From Polynucleobacter parvulilacunae (lineage in GTDB: Bacteria > Pseudomonadota > Gammaproteobacteria > Burkholderiales > Burkholderiaceae): a DNA stretch of 64,000 nucleotides. Shown here piece by piece: positions 53,811 through 62,962 of this stretch (positions within the stretch are counted from its first letter, which is position 1; each line of letters opens with the position of its first letter). The stretch covers positions 62,001 through 126,000 of the forward strand of contig NZ_JACVPW010000013.1 of assembly GCF_018881715.1 (NCBI RefSeq), written 5' to 3'. Position numbers and translations under genes: made by a program. The notes beneath the pieces were generated by a model. It was given only the letters and a program-made list of their open reading frames with translations. It was not told where the DNA came from and searched no databases.

Positions 53811-54461
53811 ATGCCTTGGACTAGAGATGAGATGGCAGCACGCGCTGCTAAAGAATTAAAAGACGGTTACTACGTGAACCTTGGTATTGGTATGCCAACC
53901 CTAGTTGCAAACCATGTACCTAAAGATATGGAGGTATGGCTTCAATCTGAAAATGGTTTATTAGGTATCGGACCATTTCCAACGGAAGAAACTATTGATG
54001 CGGATTTAATCAATGCCGGTAAGCAAACTATTACGACTTTGCCTGGCTCATCTATTTTCTCTTCTGCTGACTCATTTGGAATGATTCGTGGCGGCAAAAT
54101 TAATATTGCGATTTTGGGTGCCATGCAGGTAAGCGAGCATGGTGACTTGGCCAACTGGATGATTCCAGGAAAAATGGTTAAAGGCATGGGCGGTGCGATG
54201 GACTTAGTGGCTGGCGTGAAGCACGTTGTTGTTCTGATGGAGCACGTTGCTAAGAAAAAAGACGGCACTGAAGAGCTCAAAATTTTGCCGAAGTGCACAT
54301 TGCCATTGACTGGTGTGGGTGTAATTAGCCAGATCATTACCGATCTGTGTGTTTTGGATATCACCCCTAAAGGTTTGAAGTTAACTGAACTGGCTCCGGG
54401 CGTGACCAAAGAAGAGGTTATTGCTAAGACAGGAGCCCCTGTCGACACAACGGGTTTCTGA
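53811..54461 (+). CDS. scoB: 3-oxoacid CoA-transferase subunit B
   Basis: The 216-residue subunit holds the catalytic Glu in [14 protein letters not shown], preceded by [38 protein letters not shown] and [12 protein letters not shown] are further family blocks. An AGGAAGATTG ribosome site precedes the ATG. It is the partner of scoA and acts in ketone-body or short-chain acid use. Confidence 0.93.
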   Translation: MPWTRDEMAARAAKELKDGYYVNLGIGMPTLVANHVPKDMEVWLQSENGLLGIGPFPTEETIDADLINAGKQTITTLPGSSIFSSADSFGMIRGGKINIAILGAMQVSEHGDLANWMIPGKMVKGMGGAMDLVAGVKHVVVLMEHVAKKKDGTEELKILPKCTLPLTGVGVISQIITDLCVLDITPKGLKLTELAPGVTKEEVIAKTGAPVDTTGF

Positions 54462-54497
54462 GCAATTTATTCAGATGAATGAAATAATGGGATCACT

Positions 54498-56372
54498 ATG
54501 TCAGGATCCCATTTTTCTCATTCAAAACCCTCTGCGCCAAAGATGAGCACCGGTATCGATCCTTCGCTCCACGCCCATAAAAAGGGTGATGCAAAACACA
54601 CCCATAGCAAGCAAGTCTCAAATCAAAATCTGTTGTTGATTGCTTTAATCCTCACCCTAGGATTTTCAGGGGTTGAGGGTGCCGCCGCGTATTTTGCTAA
54701 TTCTCTAGCGCTGATCTCGGATGCTGGTCATATGGTGACCGATGCTGCAGCTTTGGGCCTGGCTTTGTTGGCGCAAATTATTTCTCGTCGTCCACCATCT
54801 CCGAAACATTCTTTTGGTTTTGGACGTGCGGAAGCTCTAGCCGCGTTTGTCAATAGTATTGCGATGCTTGCCTTAGTTTTATGGATTGTGATTGAAGCTG
54901 TAAGTCGTTTCGCCAATCCCCATAAGGTCGATGGCTTAACTGTGACTGTTGTGGCAACAATCGGCCTTCTGATGAATATCGTAGTGGCATGGGTGCTTTC
55001 TCGCGACAAGAAGAGTGTAAATACCCGTGCAGCGCTCGTCCATGTGATGGGTGATCTCTTGGGGTCCGTAGCCGCGCTGATTGCCGGTATTGTTATTCAG
55101 CTTACCGGCTGGATGCCGATTGACGCGATTCTCTCTATTCTGGTCTCACTCCTAATTCTGAAATCAACGATCTCTATTCTTCATGAGTCCTATCACTTCC
55201 TAATGGAAGGGGTGCCTCTTCATATTGACTACTTGCAAGTGGGTACTGATTTAAGAAATATTCCTGGCGTGCTCGCAGTCCATGATTTGCATGTCTGGGA
55301 AATGACGCCTAGCTTTCCTGCATTGATTGGGCATATAGAGATCGCTAATATGCAAGAGTGGCCCGCAATCATGGCTCGTATTAATGCAATGCTTCTAGAT
55401 AAGCATGGTATCGATCACGTGACTCTGCAGCCAGAAGAGGTGGGCGATGATCACGATCATGAGCATGGCCATGCAAGCCATGAGGTGCATAACGAAGCTC
55501 AGGCGGCAAATGTATTTCATGATGGAGAAACTTTTTATGTAGAGTGCTCCAGTGGCGATGAGAAATACCGCATGGCTTATCACGTTTGGGGAAATCCAGG
55601 TAATAAAGTATTGCTATGCGTTCATGGCTTAACAAGACGCGGCAGTGACTTTAAGACGCTCGCGCAGGCCATGTGCAAAGACTATTACGTTGTGTGCCCA
55701 GATGTCGTTGGTAGAGGCGACTCTGATCGCTTATCTAATCCAATGATGTATGCCGTACCTCAGTACGTTACAGACATTGCTACGCTCGTTAAAAAGCTCG
55801 GCGTTACTCAGGTTGACTGGTTTGGTACATCTATGGGCGGCCTCATTGGTATGGTGTATGCCGCTATACCGAACTCCCCTATACGTCGCATGTTGATTAA
55901 TGATGTGGGTCCGAAGATTGAGCCAGAGGCAATCAAGCGTTTGGGTTCTTATGTTGGTCAGCCATTTGCCTTTGCAAGTCGCACTGATGCACTTAATCGC
56001 TTAAATGAAATCTGCGCTAGTTTTGGCGAACACACTCCGCAGGAATGGGAAATCTATAACGGCCCGATATTGGTTCAAAAAGAGGGCAAATGGATCATGC
56101 ATTACGACCCAGATATCTCAGTGCCATTCGCATCAGTAAATCCCATCATGGCCAAGGCTGGTGAGATGGCGATGTGGCATGCTTTTAAACAAATTCACAT
56201 TCCGATGTTGATTGTTCGTGGCGGAGTTTCTGACTTACTATCCGCAGCTACTGTTGCAGAAATGTGTAAAGTCAATCCTTATGCGCGCAGCATTGAGATT
56301 CCAAATGTGGGTCATGCGCCTGCATTCGTGAAGCCCGAGCAGATTGCTTTAGCAAAAGAGTTCTTTAGTTAA
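54498..56372 (+). CDS. Fusion of cation diffusion facilitator and alpha/beta hydrolase
   Basis: The 624-residue protein joins two unrelated families. Residues 40-312 are a CDF metal transporter with six helices, His78/Asp82 in DAGHMVTDAAAL and His182/Asp186 in HVMGDLLGS as the metal site, and the cytoplasmic domain with VHDLHVWEM. A His/Asp-rich linker follows (about 316-331). Residues 340-624 are an alpha/beta hydrolase with the oxyanion block CVHGLTRRGSDF, nucleophile Ser445 in GTSMGG, Asp579 and His606 (NVGHAP), a complete triad. The reading frame is unbroken. The hydrolase would lie in the cytoplasm. The exported metal is probably zinc or a similar ion; the hydrolase substrate is unknown. 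Confidence 0.88.
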   Translation: MSGSHFSHSKPSAPKMSTGIDPSLHAHKKGDAKHTHSKQVSNQNLLLIALILTLGFSGVEGAAAYFANSLALISDAGHMVTDAAALGLALLAQIISRRPPSPKHSFGFGRAEALAAFVNSIAMLALVLWIVIEAVSRFANPHKVDGLTVTVVATIGLLMNIVVAWVLSRDKKSVNTRAALVHVMGDLLGSVAALIAGIVIQLTGWMPIDAILSILVSLLILKSTISILHESYHFLMEGVPLHIDYLQVGTDLRNIPGVLAVHDLHVWEMTPSFPALIGHIEIANMQEWPAIMARINAMLLDKHGIDHVTLQPEEVGDDHDHEHGHASHEVHNEAQAANVFHDGETFYVECSSGDEKYRMAYHVWGNPGNKVLLCVHGLTRRGSDFKTLAQAMCKDYYVVCPDVVGRGDSDRLSNPMMYAVPQYVTDIATLVKKLGVTQVDWFGTSMGGLIGMVYAAIPNSPIRRMLINDVGPKIEPEAIKRLGSYVGQPFAFASRTDALNRLNEICASFGEHTPQEWEIYNGPILVQKEGKWIMHYDPDISVPFASVNPIMAKAGEMAMWHAFKQIHIPMLIVRGGVSDLLSAATVAEMCKVNPYARSIEIPNVGHAPAFVKPEQIALAKEFFS

Positions 56373-56398
56373 TTACTCCCCAATCACTTTAGTTGCCG

Positions 56399-58432
56399 AT
56401 GGCAAACAACCCTAGCAATTTAGATAAAGCACCAATCTTTGATGATGCTTGGTACGGCGAGCCGGCGGAAGTACATGCTGCTGGCGTATTGCAAATATTG
56501 CAAACCCTCAATCTTGATGAAGCAAGCTTAACTGCTGCAAGCAATATTGCTCGGACACACGGCAAAGAGGCGCTCATCAAGCTCATTGGCGAGGAGCCTG
56601 CGAAGTTACTGATTGGCTATCGAGGCTTGCGTCAAGCACAGGCAAAGTTAGTGCGTGATGATGGTGGCTTAAGTGTTACGGGTCAAGAAGAGATGTTGCG
56701 CAAAATGCTTTTGGCGTTTGGTGATGATCTTCGAGTAGTTCTAATCTATCTTGCCTCCCGCTTGCAAACCCTCCGCTGGATCACACAAGAAAAGATAGAC
56801 ATGCCTGCTGCTTGGGCGCAAGAGATACTCAATATCGATGCCTCATTGGCTAATCGCCTAGGTATCTGGCAAATGAAGTGGGAGATGGAGGACTTAGCAT
56901 TTCGAGCTTTGTCACCAGTGACTTATCGCGAGATTGCCAAAATGCTGGATGCAAAACGCATTGAGCGCCAATCTTTCATTGATCAAATTGTCTTGCAGCT
57001 AAAAGAAGAATTAAAAGCGGCGCAAATTGATGGCGAAGTGCTTGGTAGGCCAAAACATATCTATAGCATCTGGAAAAAGATGGAGGGTAAATCTTTGGAC
57101 TTTGCTAATCTGTATGACGTCAGAGCATTTCGGGTATTGGTAGACGATGTTAAATCTTGTTATGCCGTATTAGGTATCGTGCATAACGTTTGGCAGCCAG
57201 TGCCCAGGGAGTTTGATGATTACATTGCGCGTCCTAAACCGAACGGATATCAATCCCTCCATACAGTGGTGATGAATGAGGATGGCACTGCGTTTGAGAT
57301 CCAGGTGCGCACACAAGAAATGCATCAGCAGGCTGAGTATGGTTTGGCTGCGCACTGGCGCTATAAAGAAGGTGCATACGCAGGCATGGCAACGCCACCC
57401 AATCCTGCAAAAACCAATAAGCCCAGCGTCAATCATCAGCAAGGCACACATAGTGCTGAAGTTGCCTATGAGCGGCAGATTGCTTGGGCCCGTCAGCTAA
57501 TCTCCTGGAAAGAAGATGCTTGGGAGCAGCTAAAGCATCACGAGATTGATGATCATATTTATGTGCTCACTCCATTGGGAAAGGTGATCTCTTTGGAGAA
57601 GGGTTCAACGCCAATAGATTTTGCTTATGCGGTGCATACCAACTTAGGTCATCGCTGTAGAGGTGCTCGAGTCGATGGCGCTATGGTGCCGCTAGAGACC
57701 GCATTAAAAAATGGTCAAACTATTGAGATCATTGCGGTTAAACATGGTGGCCCTTCACGAGACTGGATTAGTCCTGATAAAAACTACGTACGCTCACAAA
57801 GAGCGCGTCAACGAGTACGCGCTTGGTTTAATGCGCTGGATGATGAAGAGGCTGGCCAATCTACTAAGTCTGTAGAAAATAAACTTGAGGTCAACCCCGA
57901 GAGCAAGATTGCTCCAGTGATACCCGAAATTGTTTTGCGTAATAGCACCCACAAACCGGGAAGAGGTGGAGATGTCTTGGTTGTTGGGGTGGATTCACTG
58001 CTCACGCAGTTGGCGCGTTGCTGCCGACCAGTTCCTCCGGATGCGATTGCAGGTTTTGTGACGCAAGGCAGGGGTGTCTCGATTCATCGTCGCTCCTGCA
58101 AAACCTTTAGGGGTTTATTGGAAAGGGCGCCTGAGCGTGTAATTCAGACGGCTTGGACTGCTTCTGCGGCGGATCCTGTAGCGCAACAAGAGCAAAAACG
58201 GGTATTCCCCGCGGATTTGGTGGTAGCTGGTTTAGATCGCCCCGAGTTAATGCGGGAGCTCTTTGAGATTCTCACCAGGCAGGGTGTCCACGTCATTGAT
58301 CTACGTAAATCCGCCAAAAAAGGTCTTGCTCAGATCCTTTTAACGATTGAGGTCAAGGATTCCGAGGTGCTTCGACTGGTTCAAAACAGCTTAGAAGAGG
58401 TCAAAGGGGTCACCCAAGTGCGTCGCCGGTGA
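56399..58432 (+). CDS. relA: RelA-type (p)ppGpp synthetase
   Basis: The 677-residue stringent-response protein starts at ATG 56399. The N-terminal hydrolase-like domain lacks the HDxxED motif (region LRVVLIYLASRLQTLRW), so it is probably synthetase-only. The synthetase domain has GRPKHIYSIWKKMEGK and REFDDYIARPKPNGYQSLHT with the RelA-type EFDD. A TGS domain (about 380-445, VLTPLGKVISLEKGSTPIDFAYAVHT), a Cys/His zinc-finger-like part (LARCCRPVPPD) and a C-terminal ACT domain follow. It senses uncharged tRNA on ribosomes. tRNA-Val follows directly. Confidence 0.94.
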   Translation: MANNPSNLDKAPIFDDAWYGEPAEVHAAGVLQILQTLNLDEASLTAASNIARTHGKEALIKLIGEEPAKLLIGYRGLRQAQAKLVRDDGGLSVTGQEEMLRKMLLAFGDDLRVVLIYLASRLQTLRWITQEKIDMPAAWAQEILNIDASLANRLGIWQMKWEMEDLAFRALSPVTYREIAKMLDAKRIERQSFIDQIVLQLKEELKAAQIDGEVLGRPKHIYSIWKKMEGKSLDFANLYDVRAFRVLVDDVKSCYAVLGIVHNVWQPVPREFDDYIARPKPNGYQSLHTVVMNEDGTAFEIQVRTQEMHQQAEYGLAAHWRYKEGAYAGMATPPNPAKTNKPSVNHQQGTHSAEVAYERQIAWARQLISWKEDAWEQLKHHEIDDHIYVLTPLGKVISLEKGSTPIDFAYAVHTNLGHRCRGARVDGAMVPLETALKNGQTIEIIAVKHGGPSRDWISPDKNYVRSQRARQRVRAWFNALDDEEAGQSTKSVENKLEVNPESKIAPVIPEIVLRNSTHKPGRGGDVLVVGVDSLLTQLARCCRPVPPDAIAGFVTQGRGVSIHRRSCKTFRGLLERAPERVIQTAWTASAADPVAQQEQKRVFPADLVVAGLDRPELMRELFEILTRQGVHVIDLRKSAKKGLAQILLTIEVKDSEVLRLVQNSLEEVKGVTQVRRR

Positions 58433-58450
58433 TAAACTCTATGGCTGTAT

Positions 58451-58527
58451 AGGCTCGTAGCTCAGCTGGTTAGAGCACCACCTTGACATGGTGGGGGTCG
58501 TTGGTTCGAGTCCAATCGAGCCTACCA
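58451..58527 (+). tRNA. tRNA-Val (anticodon GAC)
   Basis: The 77-base cloverleaf has acceptor AGGCTCG/CGAGCCT, D arm GCTC..GAGC, anticodon stem CCACC/GGTGG with loop TTGACAT (anticodon GAC), a five-base variable loop, T arm GTTGG-TTCGAGT-CCAAT, and an encoded ACCA end. It starts 18 bases after relA. Confidence 0.97.
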
Positions 58528-58537
58528 ACGAATAAGA

Positions 58538-58609
58538 CCCAAAAAGGAGCTCCATCAGGAGATCCAAAGAGGCGCGGATGCCCAAAAGCTACCGCGCTTT
58601 CTTTTTGGG
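58538..58609 (+). promoter_or_regulatory. Structured region between tRNA-Val and thrS (terminator or thrS leader)
   Basis: CCCAAAAAG (58538-58546) and CTTTTTGGG (58601-58609) are exact inverted repeats. They enclose CTCC-ATCA-GGAG and the stem GCGCGG (58572-58577)/CCGCGC (58592-58597), which is followed by TTTCTTTTT like an intrinsic terminator. CCCAAAAG at 58581-58588 can also pair with the last arm, so alternative folds compete. This could end the tRNA transcript and/or control thrS, whose ATG is 43 bases downstream. Confidence 0.6.
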
Positions 58610-58652
58610 AAAGATGTCAGTAATGAAGTTCAGTAAATAAGATGGGGTCATC

Positions 58653-60575
58653 ATGCTTGTAGTTACTCTGCCCGATGGATCAAAACGAGAGTTTGAGGCA
58701 CCAGTTCGCGTAGCGGATGTGGCTCAAAGTATCGGCAGTGGTCTTGCAAAAGCTGCTTTAGGTGGCATCGTAGATGGCAAGATGGTGGATACCGGCTTTG
58801 TGATTAATAAAGACAGTCAATTAGCCATCATCACTGACAAGAGTCCGGAAGCGCTCGAGATTGTGCGTCACTCTACTGCGCACTTATTGGCATACGCCGT
58901 TAAAGAATTATTTCCTGAAGCGCAAGTCACAATTGGTCCAGTGATCGAGAATGGTTTTTACTATGACTTCTCCTATCACCGTCCATTCACTCCGGATGAC
59001 TTAGTTGCTTTAGAAAAGAAAATGACTGAGCTCGCTAAAAAAGATGAGCCAGTAACCCGCACTGTAATGCCGCGCGATGAAGCTGTTGAGTTTTTCAAGA
59101 AACAAGGCGAAAACTACAAAGCGGAATTGATTGCGAGCATTCCGCAGGGTGAAGATGTTTCCTTATATGCCGAAGGCAAGTTCACCGACTTATGTCGCGG
59201 TCCCCACGTACCTTCTACAGGTAAGCTCAAGGTATTCAAGCTCATGAAGCTTGCTGGTGCTTACTGGCGTGGCGATAGCAAGAATGAGATGTTGCAGCGT
59301 ATTTACGGTACCGCTTGGTTGCGCAAAGAAGACCAAGACGCATATCTGCATATGCTTGAAGAATCTGAGAAGCGCGATCACCGCCGTCTCGGCAAGCAAC
59401 TCGATTTATTCCATTTCCAAGAAGAAGCGCCGGGTTTAATTTTCTGGCATCCAAAAGGTTGGTCAATTTGGCAAGAGGTTGAGCAATACATGCGTCGCGT
59501 GTATCAGCAAGAAGGCTACCAAGAAGTTAAAGCTCCACAGATTTTGGATCGCGGTCTTTGGGAAAAATCTGGCCACTGGGAAAACTACAAAGAAAACATG
59601 TTCACGACTGAGTCGGAAAATCGTGCTTACGCATTAAAGCCGATGAACTGTCCTGGTCACGTACAAATTTATAACTCAGGGTTGCATAGCTATCGTGAGT
59701 TGCCATTGCGCTTTGGTGAATTTGGTCAGTGCCATCGCAATGAACCATCTGGTGCATTACATGGTTTGATGCGTGTGCGTGGTTTCACACAAGATGATGG
59801 TCATATTTTCTGTACAGAAGATCAAATTCAGTCTGAGGTTGCAGCATTCGACAAAGCAGTGCGGGCTGTGTATCAAGATTTTGGCTTTACCGAAGTAGCT
59901 GTAAAGCTCGCTTTACGTCCCGCTAAGCGCGTTGGTGACGACGCAATTTGGGATAAAGCGGAAGAAGCCCTGCGTGGCGCTCTGAAGGCTTCTGGCCAAG
60001 AATGGGAAGAATTGCCAGGCGAGGGTGCTTTTTATGGCCCCAAGATTGAATATCACCTCAAAGACTCCATTGGACGTACTTGGCAATGTGGCACGATCCA
60101 GGTCGATTTCTCCATGCCAGCCCGTTTAGGTGCTGAATATGTTGCTGAAGACAATAGTCGTAAGACTCCAGTCATGCTCCATAGGGCAATTGTGGGCTCT
60201 TTAGAGCGTTTTATCGGCATTTTGATCGAAAATCACGCTGGAAACATGCCAGTTTGGCTTGCTCCGACCCAGGCTGTAGTCCTCAATATCTCCGGAAATT
60301 CTGCTGCATATGCACAACAAGTGCAGCAATTGCTGAAAAAACAAGGGTTTAGAGTCGAATCGGATTTGCGGAACGAGAAAATTACGTATAAAATACGCGA
60401 GCACGCATTACAGAAGATCCCATTTTTGCTAGTTGTAGGGGATAAAGAATCTGAAAGTAATACGGTGGCCGTTCGTGCCCGTGGCGGAGTGGATTTAGGT
60501 GTAATGCCTCTTGATGCCTTCGTTGCCCGACTCCAGCAGGATATATCCCAGAAAGTCGGACCCGAGCCTAGCTAG
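58653..60575 (+). CDS. thrS: Threonyl-tRNA synthetase
   Basis: The 640-residue class II synthetase has the N-terminal TGS domain ([17 protein letters not shown]), the editing domain with [16 protein letters not shown] and CRGPHVP, the catalytic core with the zinc-binding Cys in [12 protein letters not shown] and motif 2 [12 protein letters not shown], and motif 3 near [14 protein letters not shown]. Length is normal. It heads the usual thrS-infC-rpmI-rplT-pheST cluster. Confidence 0.97.
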   Translation: MLVVTLPDGSKREFEAPVRVADVAQSIGSGLAKAALGGIVDGKMVDTGFVINKDSQLAIITDKSPEALEIVRHSTAHLLAYAVKELFPEAQVTIGPVIENGFYYDFSYHRPFTPDDLVALEKKMTELAKKDEPVTRTVMPRDEAVEFFKKQGENYKAELIASIPQGEDVSLYAEGKFTDLCRGPHVPSTGKLKVFKLMKLAGAYWRGDSKNEMLQRIYGTAWLRKEDQDAYLHMLEESEKRDHRRLGKQLDLFHFQEEAPGLIFWHPKGWSIWQEVEQYMRRVYQQEGYQEVKAPQILDRGLWEKSGHWENYKENMFTTESENRAYALKPMNCPGHVQIYNSGLHSYRELPLRFGEFGQCHRNEPSGALHGLMRVRGFTQDDGHIFCTEDQIQSEVAAFDKAVRAVYQDFGFTEVAVKLALRPAKRVGDDAIWDKAEEALRGALKASGQEWEELPGEGAFYGPKIEYHLKDSIGRTWQCGTIQVDFSMPARLGAEYVAEDNSRKTPVMLHRAIVGSLERFIGILIENHAGNMPVWLAPTQAVVLNISGNSAAYAQQVQQLLKKQGFRVESDLRNEKITYKIREHALQKIPFLLVVGDKESESNTVAVRARGGVDLGVMPLDAFVARLQQDISQKVGPEPS

Positions 60576-60617
60576 GGTTAGAACAGTCTTTATTGTTTTT
60601 TTATAGGAATTAAGAAG

Positions 60618-61142
60618 ATCGCTACTGAAAAATTGCAGCGCATTAACCGGGAAATTACTGCTCCTGAAGTGCGTTTGATTGGACTTGATGGGGAACCCAT
60701 CGGTGTAGTTAAGTTGAGTGAAGCCTTGGCTTTGGCAGAAGAGAAAGAAACCGATTTGGTTGAAATTGCTCCGACGGCTGTGCCACCTGTAGTTCGCATC
60801 ATGGACTTCGGCAAATTCAAATACCAAGAAGCTAAGCGGATGCATGAAGCTAAGCTGAAGCAAAAGGTAATTCAGGTGAAGGAAGTTAAATTCCGCCCTG
60901 GTACTGATGATGGTGACTACGGTGTGAAGCTACGCAATCTAATCCGCTTTTTAGAAGATGGCGATAAGACAAAGATTACGCTGCGGTTTCGGGGCCGTGA
61001 AATGGCCCACCAAGAAATCGGAGTGAGAATGTTGGAACGTTTGAAGTTGGACCTCGTTGAGTACGGCCAAGTTGAGCAGTTTCCAAAGATGGAAGGCCGC
61101 CAGATGGTGATGGTATTGGCCCCCATTCGTAAGGCTAAGTAA
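60618..61142 (+). CDS. infC: Translation initiation factor IF-3, with a non-canonical AUC start
   Basis: The frame has no ATG, GTG or TTG at the expected N-terminus. The codon ATC at 60618, followed by GCT ACT GAA AAA, lies nine bases after AGGA (60605-60608) and gives a 174-residue protein of typical IF-3 length (start [14 protein letters not shown]). An ATT at 60609 is too close to the AGGA, and a TTG at 60633 would cut five residues. IF-3 genes classically use AUU or AUC so that IF-3 can repress its own mRNA. Signatures: [28 protein letters not shown] and [15 protein letters not shown]. Confidence 0.93.
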   Translation: MATEKLQRINREITAPEVRLIGLDGEPIGVVKLSEALALAEEKETDLVEIAPTAVPPVVRIMDFGKFKYQEAKRMHEAKLKQKVIQVKEVKFRPGTDDGDYGVKLRNLIRFLEDGDKTKITLRFRGREMAHQEIGVRMLERLKLDLVEYGQVEQFPKMEGRQMVMVLAPIRKAK

Positions 61143-61171
61143 CTAGGTTCTACCTGGTTCTTATGTAGGGA

Positions 61172-61234
61172 GGCGCTGAAAGGCGTCGGTAGTTTGAAGT
61201 GCTTCTGGGTACAGGAAGAGTAACCGTCGGTTAC
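61172..61234 (+). promoter_or_regulatory. Two hairpins in the infC-rpmI spacer, candidate ribosomal-protein leader
   Basis: GGCGCT-GAAA-GGCGTC (61172-61187) pairs as six base pairs with two G-U pairs around a GNRA loop. GTAACC-GTC-GGTTAC (61220-61234) is a perfect 6-bp hairpin. The 127-base spacer has no gene. In other bacteria the L35-L20 operon is controlled by L20 binding to a structure in this region. Confidence 0.5.
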
Positions 61235-61269
61235 CACCTATGTTGCACAAGTAATTGAAGGGGTGCTTT

Positions 61270-61467
61270 ATGCCCAAGATGAAGAGCAAGAGTAGCGCTA
61301 AAAAGCGCTTCACGGTTCGCGCAGGCGGAACGATTAAACGAGGTCAGGCTTTCAAACGCCACATCCTCACCAAGAAGACCACAAAGAATAAGCGTCACCT
61401 CCGTGGTTCCACAGAAGTTGCGAAAGCTGACGTTAAGTCAATTCGCTCCATGCTTCCATACGCTTAA
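61270..61467 (+). CDS. rpmI: 50S ribosomal protein L35
   Basis: The 65-residue basic protein starts at ATG 61270 ([16 protein letters not shown]), which is the conserved N-terminus; an upstream TTG extension is rejected. It contains [20 protein letters not shown] and ends SIRSMLPYA. It is followed 25 bases later by rplT. Confidence 0.97.
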   Translation: MPKMKSKSSAKKRFTVRAGGTIKRGQAFKRHILTKKTTKNKRHLRGSTEVAKADVKSIRSMLPYA

Positions 61468-61492
61468 CCTCAGACTAGATTAGGAGAATTAA

Positions 61493-61858
61493 ATGCCAAG
61501 AGTCAAACGTGGGGTTACAGCAAGAGCCCGTCATAAGAAAATCACCGATGCCGCTACAGGTTATCGTGGCCGTCGTAAGAACGTATTCCGTATTGCTAAG
61601 CAAGCGGTTATGCGTGCTGGTCAATATGCATATCGTGACCGTCGTAATAAGAAACGTGTATTCCGTGCTTTGTGGATTGCTCGTATCAACGCGGCAGTTC
61701 GTCAGCATGACATGACCTATAGCGTATTCATGAATGGTATGAAGAAAGCTGCGATCGAACTCGACCGCAAAGTACTTTCTGATATGGCCATTGCTGACAA
61801 AGCGGCTTTCGCTGCTTTGGTTACTCGGATCAAATCCGTAGTAAACGCTGCAGCTTAA
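61493..61858 (+). CDS. rplT: 50S ribosomal protein L20
   Basis: The 121-residue product ([17 protein letters not shown] at the N-terminus, [19 protein letters not shown] in the middle) is a typical L20, needed early in 50S assembly and a known translational repressor of its operon. Its last codons and stop are part of a hairpin that reaches the pheS start. Confidence 0.97.
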   Translation: MPRVKRGVTARARHKKITDAATGYRGRRKNVFRIAKQAVMRAGQYAYRDRRNKKRVFRALWIARINAAVRQHDMTYSVFMNGMKKAAIELDRKVLSDMAIADKAAFAALVTRIKSVVNAAA

Positions 61859-61882
61859 TCTTAGTTTTCTAAACTAAGCTGC
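61850..61882 (+). promoter_or_regulatory. Alternative hairpins joining the rplT stop to the pheS start
   Basis: GCAGCTTA (61850-61857) can pair with TAAGCTGC (61875-61882), and CTTAGTTT (61860-61867) can pair with AAACTAAG (61871-61878). The two stems share bases 61875-61878, so only one forms fully. The rplT stop lies in the left arm and the pheS ATG begins two bases after the right arm. Ribosomes ending on rplT would open the outer stem, which suggests translational coupling. Confidence 0.55.
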
Positions 61883-61883
61883 A

Positions 61884-62930
61884 ATGGTTTCTCTCGACCA
61901 CATTGTCGAGGATGCTAAACGCGATTTCCTTGGAGCTGCCGATGCGGCAGCTCTAGAGGACGCGAAAGCCAAGTATCTCGGTAAGTCAGGTGTTCTCACT
62001 GAGCGTTTAAAAGCGCTGGGTGGAATGTCGCCTGAGGAGCGCAAGAGTGCTGGCGCCCAAATTAATCAAATCAAAACCCAAGTAGAAGCTGCATTACAGG
62101 AGCGTCGCCAAGCTTTGGCTGATGCTGTGTTGATGCAACGTCTTGCGGCGGAGTCTATTGATGTTTCCTTGCCTGGCCGTGGCCAAGCAGTAGGTAGCTT
62201 GCATCCTGTGATGCGCACCTGGGAGCGCGTTGAAGAGATCTTCCGTTCGATTGGTTTTGATGTAGCAGATGGCCCTGAGATTGAAACCGATTGGTTTAAT
62301 TTCACCGCCTTAAATAGCCCTGAGAATCATCCTGCTCGTTCCATGCAGGACACTTTTTATATCGACGGCAAAGATTCCAATGAGAAGCCTTTGTTATTGC
62401 GTACGCATACCAGCCCAATTCAGGTTCGTTATGCGAGCGAGCACGTTAAGAAATATGCCAACGCCGATGTAATGCCACCTATCAAAGTGATTGCACCAGG
62501 CAGGACCTATCGTGTTGATAGTGATGCAACGCATTCACCCATGTTCCATCAGGTCGAAGGCTTGTGGATTGCTGAGAGTGTTTCATTTGCAGATCTCAAA
62601 GGCGTCTATACAGACTTCTTAAGAACCTTCTTTGAAACGAATGCATTACAAGTTCGTTTCCGCCCATCCTATTTCCCGTTTACAGAACCTTCTGCTGAAA
62701 TTGATATGGCTTTCGGTAGCGGCAAGCTTGCCGGCCGTTGGTTGGAAATCTCCGGGGCAGGGCAGGTTCATCCAAACGTTCTCCGCAATATGGGTATCGA
62801 CCCAGAGCGCTATACCGGATTTGCCTTTGGATCTGGTTTAGAGCGTTTAACTATGTTGCGTTACGGCGTAGATGACTTACGCCTTTTCTTTGAAAATGAT
62901 CTTCGTTTCTTAGCGCAGTTCCCTGCATAA
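61884..62930 (+). CDS. pheS: Phenylalanyl-tRNA synthetase alpha subunit
   Basis: The 348-residue class II synthetase subunit has an N-terminal coiled coil (about 1-90), motif 1 around [19 protein letters not shown], motif 2 [23 protein letters not shown] and motif 3 [22 protein letters not shown]. It pairs with PheT. No good Shine-Dalgarno sequence is visible before the ATG, which fits coupling to rplT. Confidence 0.97.
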   Translation: MVSLDHIVEDAKRDFLGAADAAALEDAKAKYLGKSGVLTERLKALGGMSPEERKSAGAQINQIKTQVEAALQERRQALADAVLMQRLAAESIDVSLPGRGQAVGSLHPVMRTWERVEEIFRSIGFDVADGPEIETDWFNFTALNSPENHPARSMQDTFYIDGKDSNEKPLLLRTHTSPIQVRYASEHVKKYANADVMPPIKVIAPGRTYRVDSDATHSPMFHQVEGLWIAESVSFADLKGVYTDFLRTFFETNALQVRFRPSYFPFTEPSAEIDMAFGSGKLAGRWLEISGAGQVHPNVLRNMGIDPERYTGFAFGSGLERLTMLRYGVDDLRLFFENDLRFLAQFPA

Positions 62931-62962
62931 CAAATCAATATTACAAATTTATATAGAGCGCT

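Noticed and set aside
53942..54448. Minus-strand frame of 168 residues opposite scoB
   Set aside because: It mirrors a conserved coding region and shows no motif of its own.
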